Shown here: one piece after another, positions 7,710-18,260 of the stretch
Layout: every line of letters starts with the position of its first letter
Numbering within the stretch: position 1 is the first letter of the stretch
Source: Anaerolineae bacterium
GTDB taxonomy: Bacteria; Chloroflexota; Anaerolineae; B4-G1
Reading direction: 5' to 3'
DNA length: 26,908 bases
Assembly (NCBI GenBank): GCA_030612585.1
Contig: JAUWNP010000044.1
Location: forward strand, 1-26,908
Position numbers and translations under genes: made by a program
The notes under the pieces: generated by a model
Databases searched by the model: none
What the model saw: only the letters and a program-made list of their open reading frames with translations
Told to the model about the DNA's origin: nothing

Positions 7710-8223
7710 TGACCGCCAGTACCTCCGCCTGACCGACCTCCGTCCCCGGGGTTATGTGGAGCGCCTGCACCACCCCATCCCACGGTGCGCGGAGTTCCAG
7801 GTTCATCTTCATAGATTCCAGCACCGCCACCACCTCTCCCTGCGTCACTCGCTGCCCCACCACCACAGGCACCGCCACCAGCAGGCCGGGCAGGGGGGCG
7901 CGCACCTCCCCCTGTGGTGATGAGCCCTGTCGAACCGCCGTCGCGGGGGGGCGGAATCGCCTAGTGTCCCCTGGGGAGCGGTCTCGCGTCTGTTGTAGAC
8001 GGGCCCGATAAGGCTGCCCGGCCACCACCATCTGGTAGCCTTCCTCGTCGGCCTGCTCGACGTGCGCCTCGTAGGAACGGTGATCTACCAACAGCGAATA
8101 CTGAGGCAGACCGTCAACGCCCTGGAAATCCACGTCGTACAGACGGCGATTGACCCACACCCGCCCCTCACGGCCCACATCGATCTCGAAGGTCTCTCCC
8201 TCAACAGTGATGACGTACTTCAC
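7672..8223 (-). CDS. Biotin carboxyl carrier protein of an acyl-CoA carboxylase
   Basis: A 183-residue carrier whose lysine is biotinylated and shuttles carboxyl groups between the biotin carboxylase and carboxyltransferase encoded upstream. The biotinyl domain is residues 108-175, with the biotin site ESMKM (K139) and the usual flanking Gly/Pro turns. The N-terminal 75 residues form a small beta-rich region (KYVITVEGETFEIDVG), joined by a charged linker of about 35 residues. The GTG at 8223 overlaps the biotin carboxylase stop (GTGA, 4 nt) and has a GGAG 8 nt upstream. A GTG at 8232 in the same frame is possible but has no ribosome site. The last residues (PDEQGESSAL) are encoded in the overlap with the convergent kinase gene. 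Confidence 0.88.
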   Translation of the reverse strand: MKYVITVEGETFEIDVGREGRVWVNRRLYDVDFQGVDGLPQYSLLVDHRSYEAHVEQADEEGYQMVVAGQPYRARLQQTRDRSPGDTRRFRPPATAVRQGSSPQGEVRAPLPGLLVAVPVVVGQRVTQGEVVAVLESMKMNLELRAPWDGVVQALHITPGTEVGQAEVLAVIKPDEQGESSAL

Positions 8224-9713
8224 CGGCCCCACTCCCGCATCAATTCCCAGCGACCCAGCATCTTCCAGCGGCTGACGCGGGGCTTGCCTGTCACCTCGGC
8301 TCCCCCGCGCCGCCGATAGTCGAGCAGCGCTGCCGTCAGTGCCGCTGCCAGGTGATCCTCGCTACCCGTCTCTGGCAGCAGAAACTGCTCCTCCAGGAAG
8401 CGAGTGTGGAACTGTCCGCCGAAGAAGCGATGGCTGTCCAGGAGTGCCCGGTGCAGGTCCAAATTGGTCGTGACACCGATGATGCGGTACTCCTCCAGCG
8501 CCCGCCGCATACGCACGATGGCCACCCCCCGCGTCTCCCCCCAGACGACCAGTTTGGCCAACAGCGAATCGTAGTAGGGGGTGACGGTGAGTCCTTCGCA
8601 GATGCCACTGTCCACGCGGATGCCGGGGCCGCCCGGTTCGATCAGGCGGGTAATACAACCAGCGGCGGGGATGAAGCCCCGGGCGGGGTCCTCGGCCAGG
8701 ATGCGACATTCCAGCGCCCAGCCCCGATAGCGAATGTCCTCTTGAACATAATGCAGTTCCCGGCCAGCAGCGATGCGCAACTGCTCCTTAACGACGTCCA
8801 CTCCCGTGACCGCCTCAGTGACGGTGTGCTCTACCTGCAGGCGGGGGTTGACCTCCAGAAAATAGAAGTCGCCCTCGGGGTCGAGGAGAAACTCGACCGT
8901 GCCCGCGCCGGCGTAGCCCACAGCCTGCCCGATGCGCACGGCGGCACGACAGATGCGCTGCCGCAGATCGTCGTCCACCGCCCGTGAGGGGGCCTCCTCA
9001 ATCAGTTTCTGGTGCCGGCGCTGAATAGAGCACTCTCGTTCACCCAGGTGGATGACGTGGCCGTGGGTGTCGCCAAGCAGTTGCACCTCGACGTGGCGGG
9101 CATCCTCCACCAGCCGTTCCAGGTAAACCGCATCGTCACCGAATGCGGCCTGAGCCTCACGTCGGGCGACGGGAATGACGTCCTCCAGTTCTGCCCGTGA
9201 ATGTGCCACGCGGATGCCCATCCCGCCACCGCCAGCGGCCGCCTTGAGCATCACCGGATAGCCGATGCGACCGGCGGCGTTCAGCAGTTCCTCGTCGTCC
9301 AGCGTGTGCACGGAGCCCTCGATGACCGGGATGTCCAGATCACGGGCCACACGACGGGCGGCGATCTTATCGCCCAGGAGTTCCATCGCCTCCGGGCCTG
9401 GCCCGACGAAGGTCAACCCGGCCTCAGCACAGGCGCGGGCAAAGGCGGGTGATTCGGCCAGGAAGCCGTAGCCAGGGTGGACGGTGCGCGCCCCGGCCCG
9501 CAGCGCAGTCTCAATGAGACGTTCGCCGCGCAGGTAACTCTCCTGCGCTGGCGGCGGACCGATGCAGTAGGCCTCGTCGGCGTAGCGCACGTGCGGAGCC
9601 TCCCGGTCGGCCTCGGAGAAGACAGCGACTGTCTCCAGCCCCAATTCCCGGCAGGTGCGCAGCACCCGTACCGCGATTTCCCCTCGGTTAGCAACTAAGA
9701 CTTTGCTGATCAT
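8220..9713 (-). CDS. accC: Biotin carboxylase subunit of acyl-CoA carboxylase
   Basis: A 497-residue ATP-grasp enzyme that carboxylates biotin on the carrier protein, using bicarbonate and ATP. The N-terminal domain starts KVLVANRGEIAVRVLRTCRE. The nucleotide-binding lysines K116 and K157 (VMLKAAAGGGGMG), K236 in HQKLIEEAPS, and the metal/biotin site LEVNPRLQVEHTVTE (E287, R291) all match the AccC/pyruvate carboxylase family. The C-terminal domain ends at about residue 450 and a short variable tail follows. It overlaps the carrier gene by 4 nt downstream. The ATG at 9713 has no strong Shine-Dalgarno. FLEVNPR instead of FLEMNTR is closer to propionyl-CoA or pyruvate carboxylases than to E. coli AccC; I use accC in the general sense. 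Confidence 0.93.
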   Translation of the reverse strand: MISKVLVANRGEIAVRVLRTCRELGLETVAVFSEADREAPHVRYADEAYCIGPPPAQESYLRGERLIETALRAGARTVHPGYGFLAESPAFARACAEAGLTFVGPGPEAMELLGDKIAARRVARDLDIPVIEGSVHTLDDEELLNAAGRIGYPVMLKAAAGGGGMGIRVAHSRAELEDVIPVARREAQAAFGDDAVYLERLVEDARHVEVQLLGDTHGHVIHLGERECSIQRRHQKLIEEAPSRAVDDDLRQRICRAAVRIGQAVGYAGAGTVEFLLDPEGDFYFLEVNPRLQVEHTVTEAVTGVDVVKEQLRIAAGRELHYVQEDIRYRGWALECRILAEDPARGFIPAAGCITRLIEPGGPGIRVDSGICEGLTVTPYYDSLLAKLVVWGETRGVAIVRMRRALEEYRIIGVTTNLDLHRALLDSHRFFGGQFHTRFLEEQFLLPETGSEDHLAAALTAALLDYRRRGGAEVTGKPRVSRWKMLGRWELMREWGR

Positions 9714-9740
9714 CCATCATCCCATAGATCAAAGGGCAGG

Positions 9741-9764
9741 GGTGCAGAGGTGCAAGGGTGCAGA
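9741..9764. repeat. 8-bp tandem repeat in the gap upstream of biotin carboxylase
   Basis: Three 8-bp units, GGTGCAGA, GGTGCAAG and GGTGCAGA, are followed by a degenerate GGAGCC. Flanking GGGCAGG (9734-9740) and CCTGCCC (9772-9778) are complementary. The tract lies between the biotin carboxylase start and the 3' end of the broken four-helix-bundle gene. Confidence 0.8.
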
Positions 9765-9786
9765 GGAGCCTCCTGCCCCTCCGCCT

Positions 9787-10176
9787 CTACTTACGGAGCA
9801 TAAGCCAAGGCGAAGGATTGCGGATCATATTCACCAACTTCCCCAGAATGTGATCGTAAGTCTGGTAGAGCGCCCGCCCCGCCTCAGCATCCAGATAATC
9901 GCATTTGACAGCGAACTCCAGCCACGTTTGGGTCTCGGCGGCTTCAGCCTCAGAGTCGTTTAACTTGTTCACGAACGCTCGAACGTAACGACGCTTGCGC
10001 TAGGCTTCGGCAAGGTTGGCGCACACCGAACGCGACGAGCGGCGGATCTGATCCGTCAGCGAATATCGTTCTTCAACAGGAAACCTCTTCGTCACCTCGA
10101 AAATCTGCATTGCCGCCTCAAACGCCAACTGATACACCTCTAACTCTCTATGACTCTGTATTGGCTTCCGTCCCAT
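9787..10176 (-). pseudogene. Four-helix-bundle protein (23S rRNA intervening-sequence-protein family), in-frame amber stop
   Basis: Reading 10176 down to 9787 in one frame gives 129 codons recognisable as the free-standing S23/IVP-like four-helix-bundle family: an IQSHRELEVYQLAFEAAMQIF start, then FPVEERYSLTDQIRRSSRSVCANLAEA, then RKRRYVRAFVNKLND.SEAEAAETQTWLEFAVKC and a normal C-terminus. Codon 59, at 10002-10000, is TAG where family members usually have Trp (AEAWRKRRY). One C-to-T change at 10001 on the plus strand explains it. The rest of the frame is intact on both sides, so the change is recent, a sequencing error, or a read-through site. A GTG at 9972 could restart a 61-aa fragment. The gene sits between two carboxylase genes and is flanked by octamer tracts on both sides. 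The family's function is unknown. Confidence 0.85.
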
Positions 10177-10236
10177 CTCCCCATCTCCCCTGCTCCTCCG
10201 CTCCCCTGCTCCCCTGCTCCTCCGCTCCTCTGCTCA
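10172..10236. repeat. 8-bp tandem tract from the carboxyltransferase stop to the four-helix-bundle start
   Basis: Two CCCATCTC units (10172-10187) are followed by octamers TGCTCCTC, CGCTCCCC, TGCTCCCC, TGCTCCTC and CGCTCCTC (10191-10230) and a final TGCTCA. That last unit contains the reverse-strand stop codon of the carboxyltransferase (TCA, 10234-10236). The first unit contains the start codon of the broken gene (10174-10176). The tract therefore fills the whole intergenic space. Confidence 0.85.
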
Positions 10237-11856
10237 CAATGGCATGTTCCCATGCTTACGCGGCGGTCGCTGAACCCGCTTGTTGCGCAGCATCTCCAGC
10301 GCGCGGATGACGCGGGGGCGGGTCTCGCGGGGAGCGATCACCCCATCCAGGTAGCCCCGCGCTGCCGCGACGTAGGGATTGGCGAACTTCTCACGGTAGT
10401 CGCGCACCAACTCCTCCCGCAGGCCGTCCGGATCATCCGCTGCCTTAAGTTCCCGGCGAAAGATGACATTCACCGCTCCCTGCGACCCCATCACGGCGAT
10501 CTCCGCCCCCGGCCAGGCCAGGCAAACGTCACCGCGCAAGTGTTTGGAACTCATGACGATGTAGGCCCCGCCGTAAGCCTTGCGGATGATGACTGAGACC
10601 TTGGGCACGCTGGCCTCGGCGTAGGCGTAGATCATCTTCGCCCCGTGACGGATGATGCCGCCGTGCTCCTGCGCCACTCCAGGTAGGAAGCCAGGCGTGT
10701 CGGTCAGCGTGAGAAGCGGGACGTTGAAACAATCGCAGAAACGGATGAAACGCGCCCCCTTGTCGGAAGCATCGCTGTCGAGTACGCCGGCCAGCATCGG
10801 CGGCTGCTGGGCTACGATGCCCACCACGTGTCCCCCCAGGCGAGCGAAGCCCACCATCAGATTGGGGGCAAACTGCTCCTGCACTTCCAGGAAGTCCCGG
10901 TCGTCCACGATGGCGTGGATGGCCTCCCGCATGTCATATCCCTGCGCCGGGTCCTCCGGCACCAGCGTGTCCAGTGCCCTGTCAACGCGGTCGGGCGGGT
11001 CGGTCGGCGGGACGTAGGGCGGGTCATCGGCGTTGTTGGAGGGCAGGTAAGAGAGCAGCCGCCGCACCAGGTCAAGCGTCCCCTCATCGCTGGTGACGGC
11101 GAAGTGGGCCACGCCGCTGAGCCGGTTGTGGACCTCGGCGCCACCCAATTCCTCGGCGCTGACCTCCTCGCGCGTCACCGCCTTGATGACACCGGGGCCG
11201 GTGATGAACATCCGCCCTGTACCCTCGACCATGAAGGTGAAGTCAGTGAGCGCGGGGGAGTAGACCGCGCCACCGGCGCATGGGCCCATGATGACCGAGA
11301 TTTGGGGAATGACGCCGGAGGCCAGGACGTTGCGGTAGAAGATCTCGCCGTAGGCAGCCAGCGCGTCCACTCCCTCCTGGATGCGTGCCCCGCCCGAGTC
11401 GTTGATCCCGATAACAGGTGCGCCATTCTCCAGCGCCAGGTCGAGCAGTTTGCAGATTTTCCGGCCATGGGCCTCCCCCACCGACCCGCCCAACACGGTG
11501 AAGTCCTGGGCGAAGAGGTACACAGGGCAGCCGTTTATCTCACCCCAGCCGGTGACGACACTGTCGCCCAGTGTGCTCCGCTCGGCCAGGCCAAAGCGGT
11601 GCCCTGAGCCTGTCGAAGGAGCCTGCCCTGAGCCTGTCGAAGGGTCGGTCGCCCTGTGGGTAACGAACTCGTCCAGTTCGTAGAAGGTGCCGGGGTCGAG
11701 CAAGTAGTCCAGCCGCTCGCGGGCGGTCAGTTTGCCCCGGGCATGCTGGCGCTTGATGCGCTCAGCACCACCGCCGAGGCAGGCTTGGGCGTGCATCTTC
11801 TCCAGCCGTTCAAGCGGAGTTTGAGATTGGAGATTGGAGATTGGAGATTGGGTCAC
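10234..11856 (-). CDS. Acyl-CoA carboxylase carboxyltransferase subunit (PccB/MmdA type)
   Basis: A 540-residue crotonase-fold carboxyltransferase that moves the carboxyl group from biotin to acetyl- or propionyl-CoA. Family landmarks run from [21 protein letters not shown] (28-48) through the first oxyanion region [15 protein letters not shown] and the [14 protein letters not shown] segment. The second half has [22 protein letters not shown] and [11 protein letters not shown], and the protein ends RKHGNMPL. Both halves are in one chain, unlike AccA/AccD. Substrate specificity cannot be read safely; the fabF-fabH neighbourhood suggests malonyl-CoA supply. Two oddities are seen: a 16-residue repeat-encoded insertion (72-87), and a start inside a 7-bp repeat tract. 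The GTG at 11856 has AAGGAG 10 nt upstream; an ATG at 11796 would skip the repeat-encoded leader. Confidence 0.93.
   Translation of the reverse strand: MTQSPISNLQSQTPLERLEKMHAQACLGGGAERIKRQHARGKLTARERLDYLLDPGTFYELDEFVTHRATDPSTGSGQAPSTGSGHRFGLAERSTLGDSVVTGWGEINGCPVYLFAQDFTVLGGSVGEAHGRKICKLLDLALENGAPVIGINDSGGARIQEGVDALAAYGEIFYRNVLASGVIPQISVIMGPCAGGAVYSPALTDFTFMVEGTGRMFITGPGVIKAVTREEVSAEELGGAEVHNRLSGVAHFAVTSDEGTLDLVRRLLSYLPSNNADDPPYVPPTDPPDRVDRALDTLVPEDPAQGYDMREAIHAIVDDRDFLEVQEQFAPNLMVGFARLGGHVVGIVAQQPPMLAGVLDSDASDKGARFIRFCDCFNVPLLTLTDTPGFLPGVAQEHGGIIRHGAKMIYAYAEASVPKVSVIIRKAYGGAYIVMSSKHLRGDVCLAWPGAEIAVMGSQGAVNVIFRRELKAADDPDGLREELVRDYREKFANPYVAAARGYLDGVIAPRETRPRVIRALEMLRNKRVQRPPRKHGNMPL
11596..11643. 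repeat. Two 24-bp direct repeats inserted in frame in the carboxyltransferase gene
   Basis: GCCCTGAGCCTGTCGAAGG occurs perfectly at 11601-11619 and 11625-11643, a 24-bp period. On the coding strand it encodes PSTGSGQA then PSTGSGHR, residues 72-87, where related carboxyltransferases run directly from the THR motif into the FGL...LGD segment. The word resembles a dispersed repeat I have met in other environmental genomes; that recollection is unverified. Confidence 0.88.
11823..11850. repeat. Four perfect 7-bp repeats at the 5' end of the carboxyltransferase gene
   Basis: GAGATTG is repeated exactly four times (11823-11829, 11830-11836, 11837-11843, 11844-11850). The tract lies just inside the gene when read from the GTG at 11856, and encodes SPISNLQSQ. 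Because 7 is not a multiple of 3, gain or loss of a unit would shift the reading frame from that start. The adjacent 11852-11863 is a perfect 12-bp palindrome, GTCACCGGTGAC, that covers the GTG. Confidence 0.9.
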
Positions 11857-11863
11857 CGGTGAC

Positions 11864-12979
11864 TCACTCCTTCACGCCCAGTGAGAGCAGCCAGCGCAGG
11901 AAGCGGCGCACCAACGAGCGCAACGCAGCGTAACGATAGCGCAACTGGTACCGGGCCTTCTCCCAGCGTGAGGGTGCCACGGATGGCAGGGGTGCACTCC
12001 AGCGAATGGCAGCCGCCCCCCAGGTCAGCCCCGCGCCGAAGCCCACACACACCACCAGGTCGTCTCGCTGGATGCGCCCCTCCTCCGCTGCCTCGCAGAG
12101 GGCGATGGGGATGGAGGCGGCCGAGGTATTGCCGTACCGCTCCAGGTTAGTGAAGACCACTTCCGGTTCCAGTTTCAGCGCCCGTGTCGCGGCCTCAATG
12201 ATGCGCTGGTTGGCCTGGTGGGGGATGAGGAGATTCAGGTCAGAGATTTCCAGCCCAGCCTGCTCGAGCACCCCCCGCGTGGCAGCGGGCATGGCGCGCA
12301 CGGCGAAGCGGAAGACCTCCCGCCCCTTCATTCTCAGATAGTGCAGCCCCTCGGCCACGGTGCGATGAGAGGCGGGATGCTTGCTCCCCCCGGCCGGGAG
12401 GCACAGCAGGTCACCCCCGGAACCGTCGGCGCCGAGGACGGTGGAGAGAACGCCACCGTCGGCCCCGTTGGCCTGGAGGACGACTGCGCCAGCCCCGTCG
12501 CCGAAGAGGACGCAAGTGGCCCGGTCGCTCCAGTCGGTGATGCGGGAGAGGGTCTCGGCCCCAATGACCAGCGCATTCTCGTAGACGCCGGCCGAGATGA
12601 GATTGGCGGCCACGCTGAGTCCGTAGACGAAGCCAGTGCAGCCGGCCGAGAGGTCAAAAGCCGCTGCACGGGTGGCCCCCAGGGCATCCTGTACCAGGCA
12701 GGCTGTGGCAGGGAAGGCGTAGTCAGGTGTGACGGTGGCGACGACAATCAAGTCCAGTTGCGACGGATTGATGCCGGCCACTTCCAGTGACCTCTGAGCG
12801 GCGTGGAGCGACATACTGAACGTCGTCTCGCCATCAACAACGATGCGCCGCTCGGCGATGCCCGTGCGGGTGCGGATCCACTCGTCGGATGTATCCACCA
12901 TCCGCGACAGGTCGTCGTTGGTCAGTACGCGCTGTGGCACAGACTTGCCCCAGCCAACGATGTGAGCGTGGGTCTTCAT
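11864..12979 (-). CDS. fabH: Beta-ketoacyl-ACP synthase III, with basic C-terminal extension
   Basis: A 371-residue condensing enzyme that starts fatty acid synthesis by joining an acyl-CoA primer to malonyl-ACP. The catalytic triad is C114 in [11 protein letters not shown]254 in IPHQANQRI and N284 in YGNTSAAS; the [17 protein letters not shown] motif near the N-terminus is typical. The fold ends near residue 328 ([11 protein letters not shown]). About 40 further residues follow, rich in Arg, Tyr and Leu, with an amphipathic look; this is longer than the usual 310-335 residues and may bind membrane or partners. The ATG overlaps the fabF stop by 4 nt, and the carboxyltransferase GTG follows 7 nt after its stop, so the three are probably cotranscribed. 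Confidence 0.92.
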   Translation of the reverse strand: MKTHAHIVGWGKSVPQRVLTNDDLSRMVDTSDEWIRTRTGIAERRIVVDGETTFSMSLHAAQRSLEVAGINPSQLDLIVVATVTPDYAFPATACLVQDALGATRAAAFDLSAGCTGFVYGLSVAANLISAGVYENALVIGAETLSRITDWSDRATCVLFGDGAGAVVLQANGADGGVLSTVLGADGSGGDLLCLPAGGSKHPASHRTVAEGLHYLRMKGREVFRFAVRAMPAATRGVLEQAGLEISDLNLLIPHQANQRIIEAATRALKLEPEVVFTNLERYGNTSAASIPIALCEAAEEGRIQRDDLVVCVGFGAGLTWGAAAIRWSAPLPSVAPSRWEKARYQLRYRYAALRSLVRRFLRWLLSLGVKE

Positions 12980-14223
12980 CCTGCTTCCTCCCAGCGGCGG
13001 AAGACGAGGCAGCCATTGTGCCCGCCGAAGCCAAAGGAATTGGAGAGGGCCACACGCGGCCAGGTCTGGCGGGCCTGGTTGGGCACGTAGTCCAGGTCAC
13101 ATTCTGGGTCGGCGGTCTCGTAGTTGACGGTGGGATGCACCCAGCCGCTCTCCAGGCTCTTGACACAGGCGATGGCTTCGACCGCGCCGGCCGCGCCCAT
13201 CAGGTGGCCCAGCATAGATTTGGTGGAACTGACAACCAGTCGGCCGGCGTGGGGGCCGAAGACGTTGCGGATAGCCCGTGTCTCCATACGGTCATTGAGG
13301 AGGGTGCTGGTGCCGTGAGCGTTGATGTAATCAATCTCCTCAGGCGACATGCTCGCGTCTTGCAGCGCCAGTTCCATCGCCAGCGCCGCGCCGGCTCCTG
13401 TCTCGTCGGGGGCGGTGACGTGGAAGGCGTCGGCGCTGGCACCGTAGCCCACCAGTTCGGCGTAGATGCGAGCCCCGCGCCGCCGGGCATACTCCAGGCT
13501 CTCCAGCACCAGGACACCCGCCCCCTCACCCATGACAAAGCCATCTCGCCCGGCGTCGAAAGGACGGCTGGCGCGCTGTGGCTCGTCGTTGCGGGTGGAG
13601 ATCGCCCCCATGTTCTTGAAGGCCGAGAGAGTGAGAGGAGCGATGACGGCCTCGCTTCCGCCGCAGAGCATCACCTCCGCATCCCCCCGCCGAATCACCT
13701 CTGCCGCCTCCCCGATGGCGTGAGAGCCCGTGGCACAGGCGGAGGCTATGGAGAGATTGGGGCCTCGCAGACCGTAGGTGATGGCGACAGTCCCGGAGGC
13801 AGCGTTGGGCATCATCATCGGCACCATGAAGGGGCTCACACGGCGCGGACCGGACTTCTGGAGGATGTCGTAGTTCTCGAACAAGGTGAGGATACCGCCG
13901 ATGGCGGTCCCGATGAACACGCCTGTGACCTGCTTGAGCCCGTCGTCAAATTCCAACCCGGCGTCGGCTACCGCCTGGCGAGCCGCTTCCAGGGCGAAAA
14001 GCGTAAAGCGGTCGTTGCGGCGTGCCTTACGGCGACCGAAGAGTGCCACCGGGTCGAAGTCATTGACCTCGGCGGCTATCTGCACATCCACATCGGAGGC
14101 GTCGAAGCAGGTGATGGGACCAATACCACTACGCCCGGCGACGAGCGCCTCCCATGTCGTCGGCACGTCATTGCCCAAAGGGGTCACCGCGCCGAGACCG
14201 GTGATGACGACACGTTGTTTCAC
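12976..14223 (-). CDS. fabF: Beta-ketoacyl-ACP synthase II
   Basis: A 415-residue elongating condensing enzyme of type II fatty acid synthesis. It begins KQRVVITGLGAVTPLGND, as FabF proteins do. The active-site residues are C163 in SACATGSHAIG, H303 in NAHGTST, K335 and H340 in STKSMLGHLMGAAGAVE, and the C-terminal NSFGFGGHNG glycine loop is intact. The start is placed at the GTG at 14223, because GGAGG lies 7 nt upstream and this gives the usual N-terminus; an ATG at 14227-14229 falls only 1 nt after the GGAGG, too close to be used. No acpP gene is next to it, although acpP often precedes fabF elsewhere. It leads the probable fabF-fabH-carboxylase operon. Confidence 0.94.
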   Translation of the reverse strand: MKQRVVITGLGAVTPLGNDVPTTWEALVAGRSGIGPITCFDASDVDVQIAAEVNDFDPVALFGRRKARRNDRFTLFALEAARQAVADAGLEFDDGLKQVTGVFIGTAIGGILTLFENYDILQKSGPRRVSPFMVPMMMPNAASGTVAITYGLRGPNLSIASACATGSHAIGEAAEVIRRGDAEVMLCGGSEAVIAPLTLSAFKNMGAISTRNDEPQRASRPFDAGRDGFVMGEGAGVLVLESLEYARRRGARIYAELVGYGASADAFHVTAPDETGAGAALAMELALQDASMSPEEIDYINAHGTSTLLNDRMETRAIRNVFGPHAGRLVVSSTKSMLGHLMGAAGAVEAIACVKSLESGWVHPTVNYETADPECDLDYVPNQARQTWPRVALSNSFGFGGHNGCLVFRRWEEAG

Positions 14224-14230
14224 AAGCATA

Positions 14231-14235
14231 CCTCC
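14231..14235 (-). promoter_or_regulatory. Ribosome binding site deciding the fabF start
   Basis: GGAGG on the minus strand is followed by TATGCTT and then GTG. The 7-nt spacing selects the GTG at 14223 over the ATG at 14229, which sits inside the spacer, and over a longer in-frame start at 14268. Confidence 0.8.
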
Positions 14236-14335
14236 AAATTTGGTAGTTGGTTCTAGAGAGAGTAACACCGCCGGGGAGCAAACGTCACGCTACTTCTTTG
14301 CTTGTCAGCCTCAGAAGGCAGGCTCACAGCAACCA

Positions 14336-14365
14336 GCCCGGCCGGGGCGTGTGCCCCGACCGGGC
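14336..14365. terminator. Strong GC hairpin between gyrB and fabF
   Basis: Arms 14336-14348 and 14353-14365 are 13 nt long and pair with one mismatch around a GTGT loop. It lies 29 nt after the gyrB stop and 113 nt before the fabF start, so it probably separates the two transcription units. Neither strand has a T-run after the stem, so intrinsic termination is uncertain. The rest of the 170-nt gap shows no promoter I can defend. Confidence 0.5.
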
Positions 14366-14393
14366 CGGTGGGTTTATGGGGACTGTACTGGCC

Positions 14394-17356
<2,963 letters not shown>

Positions 17357-17364
17357 CAATAGGT

Positions 17365-17393
17365 ATTTTACCACAAGATAGGCAAGTGGGAAA
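17365..17393 (-). promoter_or_regulatory. Extended -10 promoter for the membrane-protein gene
   Basis: On the minus strand TAAAAT (17370-17365) is preceded by TGG, an extended -10, with a weak -35 TTTCCC (17393-17388) 17 nt upstream. The -10 ends 8 nt before the ATG, so transcription would begin within about 2 nt of the start codon. Confidence 0.5.
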
Positions 17394-17421
17394 CTGGCGG
17401 AGAGCCCGAGGCGGGCAGAAT

Positions 17422-18081
17422 CTACGAGAGGCCGCGCGCTGCCTTCAGCATCCGTCCCACCAGTTGACTGCCCAGGATGGCCAGCCCGTCGGTGGGCATG
17501 TAGCGCGCGGCGGTGTCTTCGAAGAGCACCCGCGCCTGCGAGGGAAACTCCTCGTCCCCCTCCCAGTACACGATGGCCATGTGCACTCGCGGTAACACTG
17601 TGAAGACGTAGCCCGCATCCCCGATTTCCAGCGGTTCGCCGCCCAACGCCCCAGCGGCGCGGCGAAACGTTCCGATGCCATCCCCCAGTTCGCGCACCAG
17701 CCGGCCACCGGTGTAGCCCTGGAACGCCTGGACATAAAACAAACCGTCGGGGAGTTCGCGGAAACCGACCCAACGACTCGAAGGGGTCGTGCCGTCGGCC
17801 GTCGCCAGGTAGGTGAGAATGAGACTCTGGGTGAAGGAGGAGGGTTCGTCGCCGGTATCGGCCCGTCGGACGGTGAAGTCGTCACCGGAGATAACGTACT
17901 CCTGCCAGAAGAAGGTCAGGCGGAAGTTGCCGTCCGCGTCCTCCTCGCAGCCACTGTACATCGCCAGTTTGCCCGGCTTGAGGAGGCGCAGTCTCGCCCG
18001 CGCCTCCTCGACCACCGGGGCCAACCGGTCGAACCATTGCTGGAGTTGTGGAGTAGGCTCACCCCGCTGTAGCATGCTCAT
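17422..18081 (-). CDS. DUF3786 domain-containing protein
   Basis: A 219-residue soluble protein. The pattern resembles DUF3786: an F-W-x-EYVISGDDFTVRRADTG segment, LILTYLATADG...SSRWVGFRELPDG, then AAGALGGEPLEIGDAGYVFTVLPRVHMAIVYWEGDEEFPSQARVLFEDTA and a C-terminal LPTDGLAILGSQL-like helix (here MPTDGLAILGSQL). The family's function is not established; it is found mostly in anaerobes, and some members carry iron-sulfur clusters, but this one has only a single Cys (SGCEEDADG), so cluster binding is unlikely. The start overlaps the 62-aa gene upstream by 23 nt in another frame, which suggests translational coupling. A second ATG two codons later is possible. Confidence 0.72.
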   Translation of the reverse strand: MSMLQRGEPTPQLQQWFDRLAPVVEEARARLRLLKPGKLAMYSGCEEDADGNFRLTFFWQEYVISGDDFTVRRADTGDEPSSFTQSLILTYLATADGTTPSSRWVGFRELPDGLFYVQAFQGYTGGRLVRELGDGIGTFRRAAGALGGEPLEIGDAGYVFTVLPRVHMAIVYWEGDEEFPSQARVLFEDTAARYMPTDGLAILGSQLVGRMLKAARGLS

Positions 18082-18247
18082 CCACCTCTCCCATCAACTT
18101 CAGGAACTCCTCCCACTCCTCGCGGAAGAAGTGCACCGTGACGGTGCCCAGTTCCAGGTGATAGGTCGTCTCGCCGTCAGGCTCCTCGACCCGCCACAGG
18201 CTGAAGTTCTCGCTTTCGGACAGGATTTCGATGCCGGGTTCTTCCAT
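18059..18247 (-). CDS. Small conserved-looking acidic protein, 62 residues
   Basis: A short gene with a good ribosome site: GGAGG (18258-18254) 6 nt before the ATG. The product, MEEPGIEILSESENFSLWRV..., looks like a small beta-rich fold (alternating ENFSLWRV, TYHLELGTVTVHF) capped by an acidic helix (FREEWEEFLKLMGEVDEH). There are no cysteines and no membrane segment. It overlaps the DUF3786 gene by 23 nt, so the two are probably made together. I do not recognise a named family. Confidence 0.65.
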   Translation of the reverse strand: MEEPGIEILSESENFSLWRVEEPDGETTYHLELGTVTVHFFREEWEEFLKLMGEVDEHATAG

Positions 18248-18260
18248 GTATTGCCTCCAT

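Noticed and set aside
12889..14256. Antisense open frame of 455 codons opposite fabF
   Set aside because: fabF is unmistakable on the other strand; the antisense translation has no recognisable motif and is a shadow of high-GC codon use.
17357..17773. Upstream extension of the membrane-protein frame (to 473 residues)
   Set aside because: The added part is Arg/Gly/His-rich, lies inside the DUF3786 gene on the same strand in another frame, and would place the start before the extended -10 promoter.
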